In this document: positions 7,709 through 14,219 of the stretch, in pieces | How the letters are laid out: every line of letters starts with the position of its first letter | How positions within the stretch are numbered: position 1 is the stretch's first letter | Notes under the pieces: model-generated | The model's database searches: none | Seen by the model: only the letters and a program-made list of their open reading frames with translations | What the model was told of the DNA's origin: nothing | Program-made: the position numbers and the translations under genes | Source of the DNA: an uncultured Anaerolineaceae bacterium | GTDB taxonomy: Bacteria; Chloroflexota; Anaerolineae; Anaerolineales; Anaerolineaceae | Assembly (NCBI GenBank): GCA_937894825.1 | Contig: CALCQT010000020.1 | Span: 1 to 16,013 of the forward strand | Direction: 5' to 3' | Length of the DNA: 16,013 nt

Positions 7709-8572
7709 TTGAAACAAAACAAAGTTTTTTCGTACTTGATGTCCCTGCCAACGGTCTTGGTCCTGGCCTTGTTGACCGCCTTTCCGCTTGGGTTTACGAT
7801 TTTCTACAGTTTCACAAACTTCAACATGCTGAAACCAAAGGCCATCAAGTACATCAAATTTGATAATTATCTCAAAATTCTGGCCGATCCTTATTTTCAG
7901 CAGGCGCTCGGCAATACGCTGAAATTCATGGTCCTGGCAGTCGTCATCGAAACGCTGTTCGGCCTGCTGGTGGCGCTGCTGATTAACAGCCTGGGCAGCG
8001 GGCAGAAAGTGCTGCGGACGCTGATTCTGCTGCCGGTGATCCTGCCGCCGGTGACGGTCGCGCTGATCTGGCGCATCATGCTCTCCAACAACTATGGCAT
8101 CTTCAATCAAATCCTCACATCGCTCGGCGCCGCGCAGGTCAACTGGCTGAATGACGTCAACACGGCCTTTTACTGCATTTTGGCGATCGACGTCTGGCAA
8201 TACATGCCTTTTGCATTTCTGTTGATTTACGCCTCGCTGCAGTCCGTTCCCGTCTCCCAATATGAGGCAGCGCAGATCGACGGCGCCAATGCGATCCAGG
8301 TCTTCCTGTTTGTGACACTGCCCAATATCCTGAGCGGGATCGTGCTGGTGGTGCTGCTGCGCTCGATCGACTCAATTCGACTGTTTGACAAGGTCAACAT
8401 CCTGACCCGCGGTGGTCCGGCCAACACGACCGCCACCATCACCCAGTATATCTACAATTACGGCGTCGGCAACTACAAAATCGGCTTCAGTTCTGCCGGC
8501 TCAATCGTGATGACACTGATGGTGTTAGTGATATCCTTGCCTTACATCAAGCAAGCTTTCAAACGGAATTAA
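7709..8572 (+). CDS. Carbohydrate ABC transporter permease, MalF-like (CUT1)
   Basis: The second membrane subunit of the sugar importer, pairing with the MalG-like protein at 5471-6301. It has 287 residues with six predicted membrane segments; the first is near residues 11-33. The EAA loop is YEAAQIDGANAIQVFLFVTL, a textbook CUT1 match. A MalF-type signature (LTRGGPANTT) follows. TTG 7709 is taken as the start because GAGG is 4 bases upstream. It is separated from the binding-protein gene by a strong hairpin, so part of its transcription is probably read-through. There is no ATPase after it; the next gene is tgt. These transporters often borrow a shared MsmK/UgpC-type ATPase encoded elsewhere, which is likely here. 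Confidence 0.92.
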   Translation: MKQNKVFSYLMSLPTVLVLALLTAFPLGFTIFYSFTNFNMLKPKAIKYIKFDNYLKILADPYFQQALGNTLKFMVLAVVIETLFGLLVALLINSLGSGQKVLRTLILLPVILPPVTVALIWRIMLSNNYGIFNQILTSLGAAQVNWLNDVNTAFYCILAIDVWQYMPFAFLLIYASLQSVPVSQYEAAQIDGANAIQVFLFVTLPNILSGIVLVVLLRSIDSIRLFDKVNILTRGGPANTTATITQYIYNYGVGNYKIGFSSAGSIVMTLMVLVISLPYIKQAFKRN

Positions 8573-8605
8573 TAGGCCTGATTACCGATTAGCGATTATG
8601 CCTGG

Positions 8606-8656
8606 AAGTGGGTTTCATTGTCTTTGCGCTCTGCACAAAGACAATGAAACCCACTT
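8606..8656 (+). terminator. Long hairpin after the MalF-like permease
   Basis: A 21-bp perfect stem (8606-8626 with 8636-8656) closes a 9-base loop that can pair further. It lies 33 bases after the permease stop and 29 bases before the tgt ATG. No T-run follows, so it may act with Rho, protect the mRNA end, or be one of the intergenic palindromes of this genome. Confidence 0.5.
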
Positions 8657-8685
8657 ATCATATCAATGGTAAAATTGCCTCTGCT

Positions 8686-9810
8686 ATGACAGACAAGCCA
8701 TTTTCCTTCGAATTGCTCGCCACGGACGGCAATGCCCGCGCCGGCATTTTCCACACCCCCCACGGCCCCATCCCGACCCCCATCTTCGCCCCGGTCGGCA
8801 CCCAGGCCACCGTTAAATCGCTCACGCAAGCCCATTTGGAAGAACTGGGCGCCAGCCTGGTGCTCGCCAACACCTACCATCTCTACCTGCGCCCCGGCGC
8901 GGATCTGATCGCTGAAATGGGCGGACTGCACAACTTCATGTCCTGGCCCAAGCCGATCCTGACGGACTCAGGCGGATTTCAGGTCTTTTCACTGAATGAA
9001 TTACGGAAAATTGACGAAGACGGCGTCACCTTCAAAAGCCACATCGACGGCTCAATGCACCGCTTCACACCCGAAAGCGCCATCGCGACCCAGGAAAAGT
9101 TGGGCGCGGACATTATCATGGCCTTCGATGAATGCGCCGACCCATCTGACTACGCATACAATAAACGTGCAATGGCCCGCACGCACCGCTGGTTGGCACG
9201 CTGTTTCCAGGCAAAAAAACGCCCGGATCAGGCACTGTTCGGCATTGTCCAGGGTGGCGTTTTCGCGGATCTGCGAACTGAATCAGCCGCGTTTGTCTCA
9301 TCATATGATCTGCCCGGTTTCGCCATCGGCGGCCTTTCGGTCGGTGAGACCAAAGCGGAGATGCACACCATGCTTGATATCACTACACCGCTGTTGCCTG
9401 CGGAAAAACCACGCTATCTGATGGGCGTTGGTTCCCCGGAGGATCTGATCAATGGCATTCTGCGCGGCATCGACATTTTTGACTGTGTGCTGCCGACCCG
9501 CCTGGCACGTCACGGCGCGGCCATGACCTTCACCGGCCGCATGAATCTGATCAACGCCGCCTATGCAAAAGATCCAGCTCCGATCGAAGAAGGCTGCACC
9601 TGCTATGCCTGCCGTAACTTCAGTCGGTCATACATTCGTCATTTGCTAATGGTGAAAGAAATGCTGTCCGGGACACTGCTTTCAATCCATAACATCCATG
9701 TCCTCGAAGAACTGGTCCGTCGGGCACGCAAAGCCATCCTGAACGGAAGCTATACGGCTTTCGCAGAAGAATTTCTATCCAATTATCAGGCACAACCCGA
9801 AAAAGATTAA
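8686..9810 (+). CDS. tgt: tRNA-guanine transglycosylase
   Basis: Tgt exchanges guanine 34 for the queuosine precursor preQ1 in GUN-anticodon tRNAs, in the cytosol. The 374-residue length from ATG 8686 is normal. Visible motifs are Asp94 in LTDSGGFQVFSL, the substrate region GIVQGG, nucleophile region Asp266 in IDIFDCVLPTR, and the zinc site Cys304, Cys306, Cys309 and His335. The start at 8686 gives the usual FSFELLATDG beginning. In-frame ATG 8644 and GTG 8608 lie inside the preceding hairpin and are less likely. No ribosome site precedes 8686; a TAAAAT at 8670-8675 would put transcription within a few bases of the ATG, so a very short leader is possible. It converges on trmD. Confidence 0.97.
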   Translation: MTDKPFSFELLATDGNARAGIFHTPHGPIPTPIFAPVGTQATVKSLTQAHLEELGASLVLANTYHLYLRPGADLIAEMGGLHNFMSWPKPILTDSGGFQVFSLNELRKIDEDGVTFKSHIDGSMHRFTPESAIATQEKLGADIIMAFDECADPSDYAYNKRAMARTHRWLARCFQAKKRPDQALFGIVQGGVFADLRTESAAFVSSYDLPGFAIGGLSVGETKAEMHTMLDITTPLLPAEKPRYLMGVGSPEDLINGILRGIDIFDCVLPTRLARHGAAMTFTGRMNLINAAYAKDPAPIEEGCTCYACRNFSRSYIRHLLMVKEMLSGTLLSIHNIHVLEELVRRARKAILNGSYTAFAEEFLSNYQAQPEKD

Positions 9811-9862
9811 GCTGTCAAAAGTCAGATTTCGAAACGGCATACAAACCCCCTTCTATACGCGC

Positions 9863-9920
9863 GACTTGTAGGAGCGATCATCGCGAAGCACCCTGGCGGG
9901 GATGATCGCTCCTACAAGTC
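9863..9920. repeat. REP-like hairpin between tgt and trmD
   Basis: A perfect 20-bp stem (9863-9882 with 9901-9920) closes an 18-base loop. The arm contains TGTAGGAGCGAT and the loop begins GCGAAGC, much like the GTAGGAGCGA...TCGCGAA unit of REP sequences in Pseudomonas and relatives. It lies in the gap between two convergent genes, the usual REP position, and may serve both as terminator. No T-run on either side. Confidence 0.6.
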
Positions 9921-9969
9921 ATATGGTTACTGAACAACTGTGATTTTGACATCCATGACAAAAGTACAA

Positions 9970-10737
9970 TCAGTCCGGCTGATTATCCTCTTCCGCAACA
10001 ACCCCGTCCGGAGTCCAGCCCAGCGCCCGCAGCGTTTTGAGATCGGCAGCGGAGAGTTCCGCCTCATTGAGCAGCTCCGGCCGGCGCGCCAGCGTCCGCC
10101 GCAGTGACTCTTCCCGCCGCCAGGCAGCGATCCGCGCATGGTTACCGCTGAGCAGCACCTCCGGAACTTCCCAGTCACGATACGAAGCCGGCCGCGTATA
10201 ATGCGGATATTCCAGCAACCCGCCGGCATGAGAATCATCCCACGCTCCGTCCGGGTCGCCCAATACGCCCGGTAAGTTGCGGCTGATCGCATCGATCAGC
10301 ACCAGCGCAGGCAATTCGCCACCTGTCAGCACATAATCCCCAATCGAGATCTCATCCGTCACCAGATGCTGCCGGATCCGCTCATCAAAGCCCTCATAAC
10401 GCCCGCACAGAAGCGCCAACCGCGGGAGTTCCGCCAGAGTTTGCGCATCCTTCTGCGTGAACAGCCTCCCCTGTGGCGTCAACAGGATCAGCGGACAGAC
10501 CGGGGGATTCCCCAGCACGGCCTCCACAGCGTTAAATACCGGTTCCGGCTTCATCACCATCCCGCCCCCACCGCCATAGGGCGGTTCATCCGTCACATGA
10601 TGCTTTCCGGGAGCCCAATCACGAATGTCATGCACATCCACCGCGATCAGCTTATTTTCAATCGCTTTCAGCAGAATACTGCTGTTTAAATAATCGTGGA
10701 AGACCTGCGGCAAGAGGGAAAAAACGTCAAATTTCAT
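9970..10737 (-). CDS. trmD: tRNA (guanine37-N1)-methyltransferase
   Basis: TrmD methylates guanine 37 next to the anticodon, using S-adenosylmethionine, and prevents +1 frameshifting. The 255-residue length is normal. Motifs of the trefoil-knot SPOUT domain are clear: PPYGGGGGMVMKPEPVF, LLCGRYEGFDERI, ISIGDYVLTGGELPAL, then GLLEYPHYTRP and VLLSGNHARI in the tRNA-binding part. In many bacteria trmD sits in an rpsP-rimM-trmD-rplS operon; here it stands alone, with tgt convergent and the SUMF1 gene divergent. No ribosome site precedes the ATG; the promoter position suggests a leaderless mRNA. Confidence 0.97.
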   Translation of the reverse strand: MKFDVFSLLPQVFHDYLNSSILLKAIENKLIAVDVHDIRDWAPGKHHVTDEPPYGGGGGMVMKPEPVFNAVEAVLGNPPVCPLILLTPQGRLFTQKDAQTLAELPRLALLCGRYEGFDERIRQHLVTDEISIGDYVLTGGELPALVLIDAISRNLPGVLGDPDGAWDDSHAGGLLEYPHYTRPASYRDWEVPEVLLSGNHARIAAWRREESLRRTLARRPELLNEAELSAADLKTLRALGWTPDGVVAEEDNQPD

Positions 10738-10743
10738 GCGCTG

Positions 10744-10772
10744 ATTGTATTCGGGAAGCGCAAGGTTGTAAA
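10744..10772 (-). promoter_or_regulatory. trmD promoter placed for a leaderless transcript
   Basis: On the minus strand TTTACA (10772 to 10767) and TACAAT (10749 to 10744) have the ideal 17-base spacing. Only six bases, CAGCGC, separate the -10 box from the ATG, so the normal start (+1) falls on the A of ATG at 10737. No Shine-Dalgarno sequence is present. Confidence 0.6.
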
Positions 10773-10786
10773 GCGGGTTGCCTTAT

Positions 10787-10815
10787 TTCACTTATTTACA
10801 ATTTCTGAGTAGAAT
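10787..10815 (+). promoter_or_regulatory. Possible promoter of the SUMF1-domain gene
   Basis: TTCACT (10787-10792) and TAGAAT (10810-10815) are separated by 17 bases, giving a leader of about 55 bases. The -35 is poor, so this is tentative. Confidence 0.35.
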
Positions 10816-10875
10816 ATTTTATGGTCTCATTAAATCGCAGCCGCAGCACCAGACGCAACAAACGAAAGGAAATTT

Positions 10876-11814
10876 ATGAAAATCCAATCTCTTCAAGACC
10901 TTCACAAACACGCAATGCAGTCAGCCATCTGCCTGATCGCGTTCCTCATTACGCTTTCTGTCCCGCAACAAACATGGGCGCAAAACACATCCTCCGGCAT
11001 CATCTCAACTGAGGATATTGCTCGATTTGAAACCCTGCTCGAAAAAAGCACACCGGAACCGGATACGGCAGCGCAGCCCAAAGGAAACGGGCTGGACCAA
11101 TCCGAAATGGTCTTCGTGCCGGCCGGCCTGTTCCTCATGGGCGCCGCCGAAGATGACGCACTGGCCATGAACTGGGAAAAACCGCAGCATGAAGTGACGC
11201 TTGATGCCTATTGGATCGACAAATATGAGGTCACCAACGCGCAGTTTGCGAAATGCGTCGCTTCGGGCTACTGCGTCCAACCCAGACAAGGCGGCAGCAA
11301 AACCCGGGAAAGCTACTATGGAAACCCTGACTTCGCCGACTATCCGGTCATCTATGTGGATTGGAATCAGGCGTCCTATTACTGCAGTTGGGTCGGAAAA
11401 CGGCTGCCAAGCGAAGCCGAGTGGGAAAAAGCAGCCCGCGGAACTGCTGGTCAGGTTTATCCCTGGGGAAACAGCGAAGAAACGGATCTTCTCATGAACA
11501 TAAACCGCCTGCAGGACGGTGACACGGAAAAAGTAGGCAGCTTCCCCGAAGGACAAAGCCCGTATGGTGCCATGGATATGGGTGGAAACGTCTGGGAATG
11601 GACCGCCGACCGTTTTGACCGGGATTACTACGCCAACAGCCCGGCTCAAAATCCCCTCGGAGCCGCCGAAGGCGAGGAACATGCAGTCCGCGGATTCTCC
11701 TGGGCTTATAGTTTTCCCAATAAAGCGATTACCGCCCGCAACAAAGCGAATACCTATGCTTATACGTATGACCTCGGTTTCCGTTGTGCCCTCAGCGCGG
11801 AAGAAATTCCCTGA
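10876..11814 (+). CDS. Secreted SUMF1/formylglycine-generating-enzyme-fold protein
   Basis: A 312-residue exported protein with one SUMF1 (FGE-sulfatase) domain from about residue 76 to 308. The N-terminus has a signal peptide: polar MKIQSLQDLHKHAMQ, a hydrophobic stretch, and TWA-Q as the likely cleavage site. A low-complexity linker follows. Domain signatures are MVFVPAGLFLMG, IDKYEVTNAQF, KRLPSEAEWEKAARG, YPWGN, DMGGNVWEWTAD, an RGFSW where RGGSW is usual, and LGFRCA at the end. True formylglycine synthases need a cysteine pair before the final LGFRC block; none is there, so oxidation of sulfatase cysteines is not expected. The role is unknown; such proteins are numerous in Anaerolineae. 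AAAGGA lies 5 bases before the ATG. It diverges from trmD. Confidence 0.9.
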   Translation: MKIQSLQDLHKHAMQSAICLIAFLITLSVPQQTWAQNTSSGIISTEDIARFETLLEKSTPEPDTAAQPKGNGLDQSEMVFVPAGLFLMGAAEDDALAMNWEKPQHEVTLDAYWIDKYEVTNAQFAKCVASGYCVQPRQGGSKTRESYYGNPDFADYPVIYVDWNQASYYCSWVGKRLPSEAEWEKAARGTAGQVYPWGNSEETDLLMNINRLQDGDTEKVGSFPEGQSPYGAMDMGGNVWEWTADRFDRDYYANSPAQNPLGAAEGEEHAVRGFSWAYSFPNKAITARNKANTYAYTYDLGFRCALSAEEIP

Positions 11815-11820
11815 GATTTG

Positions 11821-11867
11821 GGTATTCTGAATTTTGTTGGGCTCCGCCCAACAAAATTCAGAATACC
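11821..11867. repeat. Perfect 22-bp hairpin after the SUMF1 gene
   Basis: The 22-base arms (11821-11842 and 11846-11867) are exact inverted repeats around the loop TCC. It starts 7 bases after the stop codon, so it may end that transcript, but no T-run follows. It is related to the hairpin at 14108-14154: same total length, same arm and loop length, 16 of 22 arm bases identical. Confidence 0.75.
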
Positions 11868-11908
11868 GTAAAATGTATTAGAGTTTTGTAAGAAAGAATT
11901 AAAACATC

Positions 11909-11937
11909 TTGACAATCCTTTTTCACCGGATTATTAT
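11909..11937 (+). promoter_or_regulatory. Promoter of groES-groEL
   Basis: A perfect TTGACA (11909-11914) and TATTAT (11932-11937) are 17 bases apart. Transcription would start near 11944, directly before the CIRCE element. Confidence 0.75.
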
Positions 11938-11947
11938 AAACCCCGGA

Positions 11948-11974
11948 TTAGCACTCATCCATTTTAAGTGCTAA
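11948..11974. promoter_or_regulatory. CIRCE element (HrcA operator)
   Basis: TTAGCACTC-N9-AAGTGCTAA matches the CIRCE consensus TTAGCACTC-N9-GAGTGCTAA with one change. HrcA binds CIRCE and represses chaperonin genes; repression is relieved at heat shock when GroEL is titrated. hrcA is not in the window. Confidence 0.92.
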
Positions 11975-12018
11975 AATGAGAAAAGACTACTAATACAAAC
12001 AAAATTTGGAGGGGTAAA

Positions 12019-12306
12019 ATGAATTTGAAGCCGTTAGGAAATCGTATCGTTGTCGAACCGATTGAAGAAGAAGACATCACCGCCGGTGGCATCGTTCTTC
12101 CTGAAACCGCAAAAGAAAAACCGCAGAAGGGCACCCTCCTTTCCGCCGGACCTGGCGATCGCAATGAGAAAGGCGATCGGATCGCGCTGGATGTGACCGT
12201 TGGCGACGTCGTACTGTATGCAAAATACGCGGGCACTGAAATCAAAGTTGACGGCAAAAAGCTGCTTATTCTGCGCGAGAGCGACATCCTCGCGATCGTC
12301 GGATAA
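12019..12306 (+). CDS. groS: Co-chaperonin GroES
   Basis: A 95-residue GroES, which caps the GroEL cavity as a heptameric lid during folding in the cytosol. The start [14 protein letters not shown] matches the family, the mobile loop that contacts GroEL is near residues 17-33 ([17 protein letters not shown]), and the C-terminus [14 protein letters not shown] is typical. A strong ribosome site GGAGGGG is 4-6 bases before the ATG. It is the first gene of the groES-groEL operon, 33 bases before groEL, under the CIRCE-controlled promoter. Confidence 0.98.
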   Translation: MNLKPLGNRIVVEPIEEEDITAGGIVLPETAKEKPQKGTLLSAGPGDRNEKGDRIALDVTVGDVVLYAKYAGTEIKVDGKKLLILRESDILAIVG

Positions 12307-12339
12307 TTTTTACAAGGAACTCAAGGAGAATTATTAACC

Positions 12340-13908
12340 ATGGCAAAGCAATTACTGTTTAGTGAAGAAGCTCGAAAAAGTCTGAAAGTCGGTATTGATG
12401 CTGTCGCAACCGCCGTCGCAACCACCCTCGGCCCGAAAGGCCGCAATGTTGCGATCGACCGCAAATATGGCTCACCGACCGTTACACATGACGGCGTTAC
12501 TGTCGCAAAAGAAATTGAACTCCCCAATCCATTCGAAAACATGGGCGCTCAGCTCCTCAAAGAAGCCGCCTCGAAAACCAATGACATCGCCGGTGACGGC
12601 ACCACCACCTCAACCGTTCTGGCGCACGCAATCGTGAGCGAAGGCCTGAAAACACTGGCTGCCGGCGCGAATCCGATGCTGCTGAAGCGCGGGATTGAAG
12701 CCGCCGCGAAAGCCGTCTCTGACGAAATCAAAGCCCAATCCATCGAAGTTACCACCAAAACCGCCATCGCGAACGTTGCGACCATCTCCGCTCAGGACGA
12801 GAACATCGGCAACCTGATCGCTGACGTGATGGACAAAGTCGGCAAAGACGGCGTCATCACCGTTGAAGAATCCAAAGGCCTCGAGTTCGAGACCGAGTTT
12901 GTCGAAGGTATGAAATTCGACCGCGGCTATATCAGCTCTTATTTCATGACCGACAACGACAAAATGGAGTCCATCATTGCGCTCGAAAAACTGGTTCAGA
13001 CCGGCAAACGCGACCTGGTCATCATCGCTGAAGATATCGACGGCGAAGCGCTGGCCACACTGGTCCTTAACAAACTGCGTGGTATGCTGAACGTTCTGGC
13101 GATCAAAGCCCCCGGATTCGGCGACCGCCGCAAGGCTATGCTGCAGGATATCGCCACACTGACCGGCGCCCAGGTTATTTCCGAAGAAACCGGCCGCAAG
13201 CTGGACACAACCCAGCTCTCCGATCTTGGCCGCGCTGAAAAAGTCATCTCCGACAAAGACAACACCACTGTCGTAGGCGGCAAGGGCGACGCCGGCGAAA
13301 TCAAAGCCCGCGTTGATCAGATCCGGATTGAAATCGACAAAACCACCAGCGATTATGACCGCGAAAAACTCCAGGAACGCCTGGCGAAACTGTCCGGCGG
13401 CGTTGCCATCATCCGCGTTGGCGCCGCGACCGAAGTTGAGCTGAAAGAAAAGAAACATCGTGTGGAGGACGCTCTGTCCGCTACCCGTGCAGCCGTTGAA
13501 GAGGGGATCGTCCCCGGCGGCGGCGTTGCATTGCTCACCACCATCGCTAAAGTAGAAGCCCTGAAATTCAAGGATGAAGACGTTCAGACCGGTGTCAACA
13601 TTGTCCGCAAGGCGCTGGAAGTTCCGATGAAGAAAATCGTCGAGAACGCCGGCAAGGATGGCGCTGTGGTCGTCGCTCAGATCCATGCCCAGCAGAAGTC
13701 GAAAAAATCCAAGCGTATCGGCTATGATGTGTTGAAGGATGAATATATCGACATGGTTGAGGGCGGCGTGATTGACCCCGCCAAAGTGACCCGTGGCGCG
13801 CTGGAAAACGCTGCTTCCATCGCAGCCATGATCCTGACCACCGAAGCTTTGGTCACCGACATCCCGGAACCCGAAAAACCGGCTCCGGCCCCGATGCCTG
13901 AGTACTAG
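12340..13908 (+). CDS. groL: Chaperonin GroEL with a 20-residue gap in the apical domain
   Basis: GroEL is the double-ring ATP-driven folding chaperonin. Equatorial and intermediate domains look complete: [20 protein letters not shown], the ATP motif AGDGTTT with Asp86, [19 protein letters not shown], and [12 protein letters not shown]. The protein has 522 residues, about 20 fewer than usual. The loss is in one place: after KMESII (Ile213) the chain continues [10 protein letters not shown] (from Ala214, codon at 12979). Judged against E. coli GroEL, residues about 216-235 are absent: the beta strand FILLADKKIS and the start of helix H including Leu234, part of the substrate and GroES groove. 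The gap is in frame. The tail ends PAPAPMPEY instead of the glycine-methionine repeat. AAGGAG precedes the ATG by about 11 bases. Identity is certain; whether this copy is functional is open. Confidence 0.97.
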   Translation: MAKQLLFSEEARKSLKVGIDAVATAVATTLGPKGRNVAIDRKYGSPTVTHDGVTVAKEIELPNPFENMGAQLLKEAASKTNDIAGDGTTTSTVLAHAIVSEGLKTLAAGANPMLLKRGIEAAAKAVSDEIKAQSIEVTTKTAIANVATISAQDENIGNLIADVMDKVGKDGVITVEESKGLEFETEFVEGMKFDRGYISSYFMTDNDKMESIIALEKLVQTGKRDLVIIAEDIDGEALATLVLNKLRGMLNVLAIKAPGFGDRRKAMLQDIATLTGAQVISEETGRKLDTTQLSDLGRAEKVISDKDNTTVVGGKGDAGEIKARVDQIRIEIDKTTSDYDREKLQERLAKLSGGVAIIRVGAATEVELKEKKHRVEDALSATRAAVEEGIVPGGGVALLTTIAKVEALKFKDEDVQTGVNIVRKALEVPMKKIVENAGKDGAVVVAQIHAQQKSKKSKRIGYDVLKDEYIDMVEGGVIDPAKVTRGALENAASIAAMILTTEALVTDIPEPEKPAPAPMPEY

Positions 13909-13930
13909 TCGGCGAATTCAGTAAATGATG

Positions 13931-13963
13931 AAAAGGGTATCTCGATTTGAGATACCTTTTTTT
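13931..13963 (+). terminator. Intrinsic terminator of groES-groEL
   Basis: GGTATCTC (13936-13943) pairs with GAGATACC (13949-13956) around a 5-base loop, extended by A-T pairs outside, and is followed by seven T (13957-13963). It begins 23 bases after the groEL stop. Confidence 0.85.
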
Positions 13964-14044
13964 GTTTATGATTCAAAAAGATGTGGATGTCAAAAGTATA
14001 ATTTTCGATAAAAGAACTTTAGTTTTTGCCGTCTCCGTTTACAT

Positions 14045-14104
14045 TCTGTCATCTCGACTCTCGAAGGTGCAGCCTGCTGCACCTTCGAGAGTCGAGATGA
14101 CAGA
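14045..14104. repeat. 60-base palindrome sharing ends with the 5-235 element
   Basis: A perfect 28-bp stem (14045-14072 with 14077-14104) closes the loop CCTG. The outer part of both arms is the exact 16-mer TGTCATCTCGACTCTC that bounds the element at 5-235. It sits in the non-coding gap between groEL and the aminotransferase gene, downstream of the groEL terminator. It looks like the two terminal repeats brought together without an interior. Confidence 0.75.
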
Positions 14105-14107
14105 TTT

Positions 14108-14154
14108 GGCGTTCTAAATTTTGCCGTGCAAAGCACGGCAAAATTTAGAACGCC
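14108..14154. repeat. Perfect 22-bp hairpin, relative of 11821-11867
   Basis: Arms 14108-14129 and 14133-14154 are exact inverted repeats around AAA. It follows the preceding palindrome by 3 bases. Compared with the hairpin at 11821-11867, six arm bases differ and every difference is matched in the opposite arm. The rest of the 13909-14219 gap holds the groEL terminator and about 80 bases (13965-14044) in which nothing was recognised. On the minus strand this hairpin lies 66 bases after the aminotransferase stop and might end its transcript. Confidence 0.75.
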
Positions 14155-14219
14155 TGTACCTTGTTAATTATCCTTACCTTCTTCAATACAGGTGCAAAAA
14201 AGAAACACAAAAATCATCC

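Noticed and set aside
7649..8260. A 203-codon minus-strand frame over the MalF-like permease
   Set aside because: Rich in Q, D and R as expected from reading membrane-protein codons backwards, and it ends in the long hairpin.
8608..8685. Earlier starts for tgt (GTG 8608, ATG 8644)
   Set aside because: Both lie inside the long hairpin, and the extra residues have no counterpart at the Tgt N-terminus.
11005..11682. A 225-codon minus-strand frame over the SUMF1 gene
   Set aside because: Antisense shadow of a well-supported gene; no start signal or domain.
12610..13686. A 358-codon open frame on the minus strand over groEL
   Set aside because: It lies wholly inside a certain gene, has no ribosome site, and its residue mix (many F, D, G, A and Q) is what reverse-reading of the groEL codons gives. 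No domain is recognisable.
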